A DNA stretch of 52,551 bases from Chlamydiota bacterium. GTDB taxonomy: Bacteria; Chlamydiota; Chlamydiia; Chlamydiales; Rhabdochlamydiaceae. Under the pieces are notes generated by a model. The model saw only the letters and a list, made by a program, of their open reading frames with translations. It did no database searches and was not told the origin of the DNA. The stretch spans positions 1-52,551 of the forward strand of contig QIGB01000002.1 of assembly GCA_003228815.1 (NCBI GenBank), read 5' to 3'. Each line of letters starts with the position of its first letter. Positions within the stretch are counted from its first letter, which is position 1. Positions 42,527-49,631 of this stretch are shown one piece after another. The position numbers and the translations under genes were made by a program.

Positions 42527-42626
42527 AAGTTTTTTTAAGGGAGTAGATTTGGAGATGAACGACGAGATCAGCTCTGTAGAGCTGATTGAGGAGAGATGCT
42601 TCAAAGATGTACGCTTAAAAGAGCGA
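42527..42626. repeat. 100-bp palindromic element, copy B
   Basis: Aligns gaplessly with 37934-38033. The same base-paired layout is kept: TTTTTTAAG with CTTAAAAGA, ATTTGGAG with CTTCAAA, and a central perfect stem ATCAGCTC-TGTA-GAGCTGAT. At pairs 41/60 and 45/56 of the element both bases differ from copy A yet still pair. Confidence 0.75.
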
Positions 42627-42758
42627 CTGAGGTTTATCAATTAAAATTTAAAGCACTATATCTATAGAAATGAGGCTTCTACTGTATATGCAAGAATGAA
42701 AAACATTATTTCCAGACAAAACCCTTTTCCTGGATGAAAATAATCTGAGTTTGCATAT

Positions 42759-42806
42759 GAGTCTGTCTGCGAATTCAGTTCACCAGGATTGGAAACAATC
42801 TTTTCC
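42759..42806. repeat. 48-bp copy of the ftsW-murG element end
   Basis: Identical to 29634-29681 except for one base (CAG here, CAT there). It starts GAGTCTGTCTGCGAATTCA and includes GGAAACAATCTTTTCC. The rest of the element and its second inverted end are absent. Confidence 0.85.
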
Positions 42807-42958
42807 ATCTTTTTCATTGCAGATATCTTCGGATATCCGCTCAGAAAAACCTGAAAAATCTCGCCTAAATCTGTTGCCCTAAATCAAAGATTAGATAGCA
42901 ATCAGGGGTTGAAATCAAATTTCAAAAGCACGTATTGTGAGGATGAAAGGAGAATCTA

Positions 42959-43351
42959 ATGAATCGAAATCGCCGACCTTTGCCTGGAAAAGCACGTAAA
43001 GCCTTGGAAAAAGAGATCAAGAAGGGCCAAAAAGAACTTCTCAATCCCGAGGACACTTCGCGTACGGATATTTTGACCCCCAACGAGGCACTCAAAAAAT
43101 ACTCGAAGAGAAAAAAGAAGATGGAAAAGCCTTTGATGGAGGCTGTCACAAAAGAGATGCGTGTAAAGAAAAAGAAAGCGGTGCGCAAGTCTTCGAAACG
43201 AACGACCCCTGGCAATGTGAAACATCGAGAGTCTTCTCCTGCCCACGTCCACCCTGAAGGAGAGCGTTGGCAAAAAACCCTCGACAAGCAAAATAAAACT
43301 AAAAGAAAAGTTTTAACTTCTAAGCTGCAAAAGCATAAGCGCGGGAAGTAG
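42959..43351 (+). CDS. Very basic lysine-rich protein, 130 aa
   Basis: The ATG follows GAAAGGAGAATCTA, a strong ribosome-binding site. About one residue in three is Lys or Arg, in clusters such as KYSKRKKKMEK and RVKKKKAVRKSSKRTT, with few hydrophobic residues, so it is probably largely unstructured or helical on a nucleic acid. It has no signal peptide or known domain. Composition is like histone H1-type or ribosome-associated proteins; chlamydiae do use Hc1/Hc2 nucleoid proteins, but I see no homology to these. Function unknown. Confidence 0.65.
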   Translation: MNRNRRPLPGKARKALEKEIKKGQKELLNPEDTSRTDILTPNEALKKYSKRKKKMEKPLMEAVTKEMRVKKKKAVRKSSKRTTPGNVKHRESSPAHVHPEGERWQKTLDKQNKTKRKVLTSKLQKHKRGK

Positions 43352-43385
43352 TAATTATCTATAGTCTGTGGTAAAATCGTTCCCT

Positions 43386-44249
43386 ATGCGCATTGCTCAT
43401 ATCTCTGATCTTCATTTTGGCTCTATTTGTTGGAGCCCTTTGCAATTTCTTTCCAAAAGATGGACCGGAAATCTCAATTTTGTTTTTAAACGAAAGAAAA
43501 ATTTTCACTATAACCGACTGATCGAGCTCATCGATCTTTTCAAACAGCAAAACGTCACGCATGTATTCATCACAGGGGACCTTTCTGTCACCTCTCGAAG
43601 AAAAGAATTTAAAATGGCACGGCGCTATATCGATCTCTTGAAAAATGAGGGATTTGCCGTCTTTACGATCCCCGGCAATCACGATCAGTATACGAAAAGA
43701 AGCTATCGAAAAAGATCCTTTTACCGCTTCTTTGATGCGAAATACGACAAAGGATGTTCTTTCGACCTCAAACAGGATAAGGTAACCTATACACCCCTTC
43801 AAGATGGCTTTTGGCTGATGGGTATCGACACTGCTGTGGCCACTTCGCTGATTTCATCGGAAGGATATTTCTCTCCCCAGCTGGAGGAAAATTTCACAAA
43901 AGCTCTAGAAGAAATCCCAAAACATGAAAAAGTGATTCTCATGAATCACTTCCCCTTTTTCTGCAATGATTCAACTAAAAAGCAGTTATTGCGAGGGACC
44001 CTTCTCAAAAACATCTTGCAAAAACATCCCAATGTGCTCCTTTACTTGCATGGACATACCCACAGGCAAACGGTAGCAGACCTAAGAGGAAGCGATCTTC
44101 CCATTATTTCAGACAGCGGCTGCACACCCCATAGCAAAAATGGGGCTTGCCATCTTTTTGATTTCGATGATAATAAGCTTAAGCTTGACGTCTATCGCTA
44201 TGATGGTGAGTGGAGCAAGTCAGAATCGCACAGCTTTAAAACAACATGA
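43386..44249 (+). CDS. Calcineurin-like metallophosphoesterase
   Basis: A 287-aa binuclear-metal phosphoesterase. Metal-ligand motifs in order: MRIAHISDLHFG (residues 1-12), FITGDLS, PGNHDQY, MNHFPFF and LHGHTHRQT. The start is ATG 43386, directly at the first motif; a GTG 18 bases earlier is open but has no better signal. It overlaps the next gene by ATGA. A phosphoesterase lies next to groEL3 in Chlamydia (CT754, as I recall), which supports orthology. The substrate (nucleotide or lipid-sugar) cannot be read. Confidence 0.9.
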   Translation: MRIAHISDLHFGSICWSPLQFLSKRWTGNLNFVFKRKKNFHYNRLIELIDLFKQQNVTHVFITGDLSVTSRRKEFKMARRYIDLLKNEGFAVFTIPGNHDQYTKRSYRKRSFYRFFDAKYDKGCSFDLKQDKVTYTPLQDGFWLMGIDTAVATSLISSEGYFSPQLEENFTKALEEIPKHEKVILMNHFPFFCNDSTKKQLLRGTLLKNILQKHPNVLLYLHGHTHRQTVADLRGSDLPIISDSGCTPHSKNGACHLFDFDDNKLKLDVYRYDGEWSKSESHSFKTT

Positions 44250-44656
44250 CCAAACCTTGGTATAATAAAGGCCTTCGCTTTGCATGCACCGAATGTGGCA
44301 AATGCTGCACAGGTGAGCCAGGCTACGTTTGGATCTCTCAACGAGAAATCGAAGAAATGGCCGAAACTCTGCAAATTTCTGTGAAAGAATTTATCCAGCA
44401 ATACACTCGCGAGGTAGATGGCAATTTCTCTTTGAGGGAATTTCCTAGAACTTATGATTGCATTTTCCTTCGCGATGGAAAATGTCTCGTCTACAAGGCA
44501 CGTCCCAAGCAGTGCCGCACCTTCCCCTTCTGGCCCGAAAACCTCGATTCAAAAGATGCTTGGGAAAAATGTGCGAACCGGTGCGAGGGAATCAATCATG
44601 AGCATGCTCCCGTGATTCCACTCAGTAAAATTCGGGAAAACCTTGAGGAAATGTAG
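44246..44656 (+). CDS. YkgJ-type cysteine-cluster protein
   Basis: A 136-aa protein of the PF03692 zinc/iron-chelating family. The CxxCxxCC cluster is CTECGKCC near residue 12. Further cysteines lie in RTYDCIFLRDGKCLVYKARPKQCRTFPFW and KCANRCEG, as is typical. Biochemical function of the family is poorly known. It is coupled to the metallophosphoesterase by a four-base overlap and sits three bases before the mutase gene. Confidence 0.9.
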   Translation: MTKPWYNKGLRFACTECGKCCTGEPGYVWISQREIEEMAETLQISVKEFIQQYTREVDGNFSLREFPRTYDCIFLRDGKCLVYKARPKQCRTFPFWPENLDSKDAWEKCANRCEGINHEHAPVIPLSKIRENLEEM

Positions 44657-44659
44657 CCT

Positions 44660-46369
44660 ATGATGCCTAAAGAAATTGAAGACCGGATTGCAGAGTGGGA
44701 AAGTGGCCCCATTGACCAGATAAGCAAAGCAGAAATCCAAACTCTCAGACGAGACGATCCAGACAAGCTTATGGATGCTTTTTATTCGACTTTGTCTTTC
44801 GGCACGGGAGGGATGCGGGGCATCATGGGTGTCGGGTCCACCCGAATGAATATCTACACGATCCAAATGGCAACCCAAGGCCTTGCGAACTATCTTCTGC
44901 AGCAGCAGCCTAAGCGAGATCGCCACTACGTCTTCATCGGATATGACTGTCGCAATCACTCGTATGAATTTGCGATGCAGGCAGCACGAGTTTTAGCGGG
45001 CAATGGGATTGGCGTCTATCTCACCTTTGAGCTCCGCCCAACACCATATGTCTCCTTTGGCGTCCGGCAAAAAGAGTGCAGCGCAGGGATCATGATCACC
45101 GCTTCGCACAATTCCAAAGAATACAATGGCTATAAAGTCTATTGGAGCGATGGGGCGCAAGTCGTCGCTCCCCATGACAAAGGGATTGTAGAAGAAGCCC
45201 AAAAAATCACTAAGTTCGATCAGATACACCTCTCTGTCGAAAAATCCCCCCTCATAGAAATCATCAATCCTGAATTCGACTTTGAATATTTAGAGGCCAT
45301 CAAAAAATTGCAAATCGATAAAGAGCAAGATCAAAAAGTGGGAGATCAACTCAAAATCACTTACACCTCCCTGCATGGAACAGGGATTAAACTCGTCCCC
45401 CGCGCCCTAAGGACTTTCGGCTTTACCAATATCAATCTCGTCGATCATCAAATTGTTCCCGATGGGAATTTTCCCACGGTTACACACCCCAATCCCGAGT
45501 ATGCCGAAGCTCTTGCAATGGGAATCAATCAACTCGTAGATACATCCTCGGATATCTTCATTGCCACTGACCCCGATGCTGATCGGATGGCAGTAGTAGC
45601 CCTTCATCGAGACAAACCCTTTACCTTAAGTGGCAATCAAATTGCCATTCTCTGTCTCGAATACATTTGTAGAACCCTTCAGGCCCAAGAAAAACTCCCT
45701 GCAAATGGAGCGGCCATCACAACAATCGTCTCGACCGACCTTCTCAGTGTCATTGCCAAGAATTACAATATCGCCTGTTTCGAAGTGCTCACCGGCTTCA
45801 AATACATTGGAGAACTCATCCACAAATGGGAACAAGATCAATCACATCAATTTCTCTTTGGCGCCGAAGAATCATATGGCTACCTCATGGGAACCCATAG
45901 TCGCGACAAAGATGCCATCATTGCAAGCTGCCTCGTTGCAGAGATTGCTCTCTTAATGAAAGTCGAAGGGCGAACACTTGTCGACTTTTTAGAAGAGATC
46001 TATAAAAAGTACGGTCTTTTTTATGAGCAGCAAAAAGTGCTCGAATTTCCTCCTGGCCATGAAGGGATGAAAAAAATGCAGCAGATGATGCAACTTTTAC
46101 GCACAGCAAGCCCAAAAAAGATCATGGGGCAAGATGTCACGACCATTGAAGACTATCATTCTGGGCTGCACGGGCTTCCCCCATCCAACGTCCTTCTCTA
46201 TCGTCTTGCAGACAAGAGCAAAATCGTCGTTCGCCCTTCTGGTACCGAACCCAAACTCAAAATCTATGCCGCTGTGCAAGAACCAACTTTTGAAAATCTC
46301 GATGCAGGGATAGCGACCTGCCAAGAAAAACTCCAAAACCTCTTCAATGCCGTCGAAACCCTCTTTTAA
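44660..46369 (+). CDS. Alpha-D-phosphohexomutase (PGM/PMM type)
   Basis: Interconverts hexose 1- and 6-phosphates, feeding glycogen or nucleotide-sugar synthesis. The phosphoserine loop is GIMITASHNSKEYNGYK, the metal loop ATDPDADRMAVV, the sugar-binding loop GAEESYGYLMG, and the phosphate-binding loop VRPSGTEPKLKIY. At 569 residues it matches the longer PGM2/PMM subgroup rather than GlmM. Glucose versus mannose specificity is not decided by sequence alone. Its 3' end overlaps the SDR gene by 23 bases. Confidence 0.92.
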   Translation: MMPKEIEDRIAEWESGPIDQISKAEIQTLRRDDPDKLMDAFYSTLSFGTGGMRGIMGVGSTRMNIYTIQMATQGLANYLLQQQPKRDRHYVFIGYDCRNHSYEFAMQAARVLAGNGIGVYLTFELRPTPYVSFGVRQKECSAGIMITASHNSKEYNGYKVYWSDGAQVVAPHDKGIVEEAQKITKFDQIHLSVEKSPLIEIINPEFDFEYLEAIKKLQIDKEQDQKVGDQLKITYTSLHGTGIKLVPRALRTFGFTNINLVDHQIVPDGNFPTVTHPNPEYAEALAMGINQLVDTSSDIFIATDPDADRMAVVALHRDKPFTLSGNQIAILCLEYICRTLQAQEKLPANGAAITTIVSTDLLSVIAKNYNIACFEVLTGFKYIGELIHKWEQDQSHQFLFGAEESYGYLMGTHSRDKDAIIASCLVAEIALLMKVEGRTLVDFLEEIYKKYGLFYEQQKVLEFPPGHEGMKKMQQMMQLLRTASPKKIMGQDVTTIEDYHSGLHGLPPSNVLLYRLADKSKIVVRPSGTEPKLKIYAAVQEPTFENLDAGIATCQEKLQNLFNAVETLF

Positions 46370-47075
46370 TCTAGCACTTGTAACAGGATCCACTTCAGGA
46401 CTTGGCAAAGCTTTGGCCGATTTTCTGGAAGAAAAAGGGATCCAAGTGATCCGCACGGGAAGCAAAGATATCAATCTTGCCGATCCTTCCATGCGCAAAA
46501 AACTCCTCGAAGAGATCACAGAAAAAAAACCCGATCTGATTATCAACAATGCAGGACTTGGTTTTTATGGACTTTCTGTCGATCTTCCCATTGCCGATCA
46601 ACTCACCGTTGTCGAGGTCAACTGCAATGCTCTTTTAGAAATCTCTCTGCATGCAGCCAAAACTCTTCTCGAAGCAGGCAAAGGCGGGACCATTCTCAAC
46701 ATCTCTTCCGCCGGAGCCTTTTTTGCCTTTCCAACCTTCAATGCCTATTGTGCTTCCAAGGCCTTTGTGAACCATTTTTCCCTCGCTCTAGACCTAGAAC
46801 TCAAAGAAAAAGGAATTCGAATCCTTTGCGCTTGTCCGGGACAAATTGCCACCAATTTTCGCACCCGCGCTGCCAAAGGCTTTCCTCAAAAAACAGACAA
46901 GCGGACAATATCCATAGAAAAGGCGGTCCAATACCTCTGGAGGCAAATCCAAGTGCAAAAACCTCTTTATATTTTCGATTGGAAAACCCGTCTTATGGTT
47001 TGGCTTACTCGCCTCTTTCCCAGAGCCCTTCTAAATAAAGCATTATTGAAAAGCCTGAAAGATCGATACAAATAA
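46347..47075 (+). CDS. Short-chain dehydrogenase/reductase
   Basis: A 242-aa NAD(P)-dependent oxidoreductase. LVTGSTSGLGKAL is the cofactor glycine motif (about 10-22), then IINNAGLGFYG, ILNISSAGAFF with the catalytic serine, and NAYCASKAFVNHFS with the Y-x3-K pair. The C-terminal segment (RLMVWLTRLFPRALLNKALL) resembles DltE/YqjQ-like SDRs near membranes. The substrate is unknown. It starts inside the mutase gene. Confidence 0.9.
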   Translation: MPSKPSFNLALVTGSTSGLGKALADFLEEKGIQVIRTGSKDINLADPSMRKKLLEEITEKKPDLIINNAGLGFYGLSVDLPIADQLTVVEVNCNALLEISLHAAKTLLEAGKGGTILNISSAGAFFAFPTFNAYCASKAFVNHFSLALDLELKEKGIRILCACPGQIATNFRTRAAKGFPQKTDKRTISIEKAVQYLWRQIQVQKPLYIFDWKTRLMVWLTRLFPRALLNKALLKSLKDRYK

Positions 47076-47085
47076 ATTTTTTTCC

Positions 47086-47115
47086 TTGTTTTTTTATTGA
47101 AGAACTAATTATAAT
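47086..47115 (+). promoter_or_regulatory. Promoter upstream of the broken gene
   Basis: TTGTTT (47086-47091), an 18-base spacer and consensus TATAAT (47110-47115). A GGAG ribosome-binding site follows 17 bases later. Confidence 0.5.
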
Positions 47116-47141
47116 ATCTCTTAATAAAAACAGGAGATAAT

Positions 47142-47603
47142 ATATCATTACCAGTTCACCACGTACACCCATCCCACGGATCTTATATCGTACGTCGAAC
47201 CTTACCCCCAAGACAACTTACAGAAGAAAGACTCAAAGAGCTGATCCAAATTTTCTGAGGCAGAATTGAGCATGATACTCATCTACAGGATGAATGCTAT
47301 TATCTGGTCGTCAAAGCCTGTCAAAAAAGAGAATGGGAAAAACTTGAAAGCAATAAGGATGACATTAGCCTCCTCTGAGATCGCTGGGGCGGGATGTCCA
47401 TTCTTCAGTATTTCATCGACACAGGCGATGCAGCCACAGCACAGCATCTCATTGATAGAGAAATTGCTCTTACATCTAAAGATCAGTGGGGTAAAAGTGC
47501 TATGGGTTATGCTATTAGTGAGCGTGAGCTAGCGAATTTTAAGGGAAATAGCGCGCTTGCTAACCGTTTAAATCAGATTATTGATGCATTTCCAAGACAC
47601 TAA
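47142..47603 (+). pseudogene. Broken 153-codon gene: ATA in place of ATG and two in-frame TGA codons
   Basis: The frame from 47142 to the TAA at 47601 is open apart from TGA at 47256-47258 and 47376-47378. It begins ATA five bases after AGGAG, under a good promoter, and would read SLPVHHVHPSHGSYIVRR..., with a C-terminal half (YFIDTGDAATAQHLIDREIAL, WGKSAMGYAI) that looks weakly ankyrin-like. All three defects can be explained by single G-to-A changes (ATG to ATA, TGG to TGA twice). Other genes here use TGA as stop, so recoding is unlikely. The intact 3' frame from 47394 may be a remnant only. Confidence 0.6.
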
Positions 47604-47678
47604 AATTCATCTTTTACCACAACCTATCTGACAAAAGCAAAGTAGTGTAACATTCTTCAATAAGGAAGATATCAATCA

Positions 47679-47768
47679 CTTTCTTTTTTCTTTTTCTCGG
47701 GGTATTTGACCCGCAGATGCCCTGTAATAGAGAGGGTTTTGACGAGGGTCTTCTTGACAAGGCCCAGC
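47679..47768. repeat. 90-bp direct repeat, left copy (piece of the pgpH-type gene end)
   Basis: Matches 49639-49728, the last part of the HD phosphodiesterase gene, with about four differences over 90 bp and no gaps. It is a displaced duplicate of that gene's 3' end and marks the far edge of the inserted two-gene module. Confidence 0.85.
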
Positions 47769-47772
47769 AATT

Positions 47773-48534
47773 TCAATTTATGGCATAAATCTTTCTTAGA
47801 TTCATCACTACCTCTTCAAACTTTGTATTTTTCATGCCGAAACTTTTTAAATCCACAGGTTTGCTTCGTTGCATCTGATCTAAAAATTTTTTCATGTCTT
47901 GTTTAATCGATACTGGTAAGAAGAAGGAATTCTCCATTGAAAGAAGTTGGTATAATCGAATGATATCATTTTTATGCTTACGAATCGTTTTCTCATCCAC
48001 TTGCCCCCCGGAAGCCGTTTTCTCTGAAAGATCAATCCATGCACGGGCCTTCATGGGAATAAGATATTCAGGAGCAACTATTGGTAACCCATCTATTCTT
48101 CGTTTTCCTTCATGGATGAACTCATAGTAATCATCATTTAATAATATAGCTGATAAACTCGAAACTTCATCATCAATTGGAATTGGTGTTAAGTGACTTT
48201 CTTCTTTCAATGTAATCACTTTTGGCTTCCTCGAAAACAACTCCAACATCTGAGGAAAATTTTGATCCCTTGGAGAATAAAATCGGTAAAATAATTCTTT
48301 CCCTGTGCTCTTTTGTCGATGTTCATATCCACCCTTAGAGATAAATTCCCAGAATGCCTGTGCAAATTGTCGATCTAAGGCTTCAATGCATAAAACGATA
48401 TCTAAATCTCTCGTTGCACGAAAAAGAAGGCCTGCTTCTTCCATAGCCAAAGTACATGCTGTCCCGCCTATTAGGACATATTTATCAACAAATGCATCGA
48501 AATGTATCTTGAATTTATCTAAACCACGGATCAT
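47773..48534 (-). CDS. Nucleotidyltransferase-fold protein (AbiEii-toxin-like)
   Basis: A 253-aa protein with a minimal nucleotidyltransferase core: KYVLIGGTACTLAMEEAG (the GG motif, about 18-35), then FRATRDLDIVLC with the paired aspartates, then MLELFSRKP containing the third acidic position. The later part, PEYLIPMKARAWIDL and KHKNDIIRLYQLL, resembles the AbiEii/MenT-like family, where the motif K-x-D-x-x-D/R follows. These proteins are often toxins that modify tRNA. It overlaps the upstream winged-helix gene by ATGA. Stop lies five bases from the 90-bp repeat. Confidence 0.75.
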   Translation of the reverse strand: MIRGLDKFKIHFDAFVDKYVLIGGTACTLAMEEAGLLFRATRDLDIVLCIEALDRQFAQAFWEFISKGGYEHRQKSTGKELFYRFYSPRDQNFPQMLELFSRKPKVITLKEESHLTPIPIDDEVSSLSAILLNDDYYEFIHEGKRRIDGLPIVAPEYLIPMKARAWIDLSEKTASGGQVDEKTIRKHKNDIIRLYQLLSMENSFFLPVSIKQDMKKFLDQMQRSKPVDLKSFGMKNTKFEEVVMNLRKIYAIN

Positions 48535-49517
48535 TTCATTTTCTCCATTAAATTTTCTAAGGCAGCTTCAATTCTTTCGTCTTTGCTCTCCCGTAAGTTC
48601 AAAAACAAAGAAAAAGGATCAATCAGTCCTTCTTTCGCAAAAAGTTTAGGGTTATATTCCCAGATTTGCAATTCAATATCTGCCTCATCAGGTGAAAAAA
48701 CTTCTTCCATAGATGGAAAATTTGCAAAATTCTTCCAATTTTCTTTAGAAATCGCATAGACAGGAAGCTTAGGCTGATTCAGCATTGAATACATCCCAAG
48801 AGCTGTTAATCCAGAAATACTTCCAAGCTTTTTAATTTCTTCTTTCCCATGTTGTTTCAATAACATTGTTTTATTTACAGGATTTGACATGACTGATTTT
48901 ATTTGTTCCCATAATGGATATCTATCATTTTCGAAATAGAGCAAACGCTCTTTTCCTTTTCGAATCATTTTGCCAATATGCATAGATTCTAATTCATTGA
49001 AAACTCTTGTCATTGTCATTCGTGAATAATTCAATTCTTTAGCTAATTCAGAAGGCATGAATTTTTCTTTATCTTTATGAAGCAATACATAAATACAAAC
49101 TGTTTGTGCAGCTGAACTTAAAACTTTTTTAATCTTTGGTGTTTTTCGAAAACGTTCCCTCAAATCTATACAAAATTCAGGTAGATACATTTGATTATCC
49201 GGAATAATAAAAGGAATATGTTTTTCGATTAAACGCTTACGATTGTAAGAAGAAATACGAGGTCGTACATAAACACAAAATCCAGTCCACTCCATTTCTA
49301 ATTGTTTTATGTGTTTATTGAGTGTCGCTGGAGAAATTTCATCTTCTCCTCTAACAACTAGAAAAAGACAGGGTTTTTCTAATATTGAGCCTTGATAAAA
49401 GCCATACAGTTCCCTCAAGAAAAAAGGGATTTTCTTTTCCTTTTTCCATGGATGGATCACAAGCCGGAAATTCAGTACTTTAGCGAGATAATCTTTTAGC
49501 GCTTGCAGTATAGTCAT
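48531..49517 (-). CDS. Winged-helix protein, probable AbiEi-like antitoxin/regulator
   Basis: A 328-aa protein starting at ATG 49517 (MTILQALKDYL); a longer frame to 49559 would lie in the operator. The centre carries a winged helix (MPSELAKELNYSRMTMTRVFNELESMHIGKMIRKGKERLLYF, about 160-200). The N-terminal 110 residues (FLVVRGEDEISPATLNKHIKQLE) and C-terminal 100 are not recognised. Being first in a two-gene operon with a nucleotidyltransferase and preceded by a large inverted repeat fits an autoregulating antitoxin. AbiEi similarity is by architecture, not by detailed motif. Confidence 0.7.
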   Translation of the reverse strand: MTILQALKDYLAKVLNFRLVIHPWKKEKKIPFFLRELYGFYQGSILEKPCLFLVVRGEDEISPATLNKHIKQLEMEWTGFCVYVRPRISSYNRKRLIEKHIPFIIPDNQMYLPEFCIDLRERFRKTPKIKKVLSSAAQTVCIYVLLHKDKEKFMPSELAKELNYSRMTMTRVFNELESMHIGKMIRKGKERLLYFENDRYPLWEQIKSVMSNPVNKTMLLKQHGKEEIKKLGSISGLTALGMYSMLNQPKLPVYAISKENWKNFANFPSMEEVFSPDEADIELQIWEYNPKLFAKEGLIDPFSLFLNLRESKDERIEAALENLMEKMK

Positions 49518-49539
49518 CCCAACCTTATTTAGTAACTTA

Positions 49540-49580
49540 ATAACTGCACAATAACACAACAGGGGTTATTGTGCAATAAT
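49540..49580 (-). promoter_or_regulatory. Operator-promoter of the winged-helix/nucleotidyltransferase operon
   Basis: Two 16-bp arms (49540-49555 and 49565-49580) are inverted copies matching at 14 positions; the right arm contains TTATTG-TG-CAATAA. TTGCAC (49571-49576) and TATTGT (49548-49553), 17 bases apart on the minus strand, lie inside the two arms, so a bound protein would cover both promoter boxes. Confidence 0.6.
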
Positions 49581-49631
49581 CGAGTTACAACAGAGGACAA
49601 GCTCCTGACTCACAATAGCTTACAAAAACAC

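Larger units (their letters stand above)
42499..42913. mobile_element. 415-bp element with 30-bp inverted ends, nested repeats, after groEL
   Basis: The ends, 42499-42528 and 42884-42913, are inverted copies matching at 24 of 30 bases, both containing AACCCCTGATTG and ATCTAATCT. Between them lie copy B of the 100-bp palindrome, another imperfect palindrome at about 42688-42760 (ATATGCAA...TTGCATAT), and a 48-bp copy of the ftsW-murG element end. No protein is encoded. The left end contains the groEL stop codon and can also fold locally (CAGGGG with CCCCTG). Confidence 0.6.

Noticed and set aside
47142-47603. Selenocysteine or TGA-recoded gene
   Set aside because: No selenocysteine-insertion hairpin is evident, the start codon is also lost, and TGA is a normal stop in neighbouring genes.
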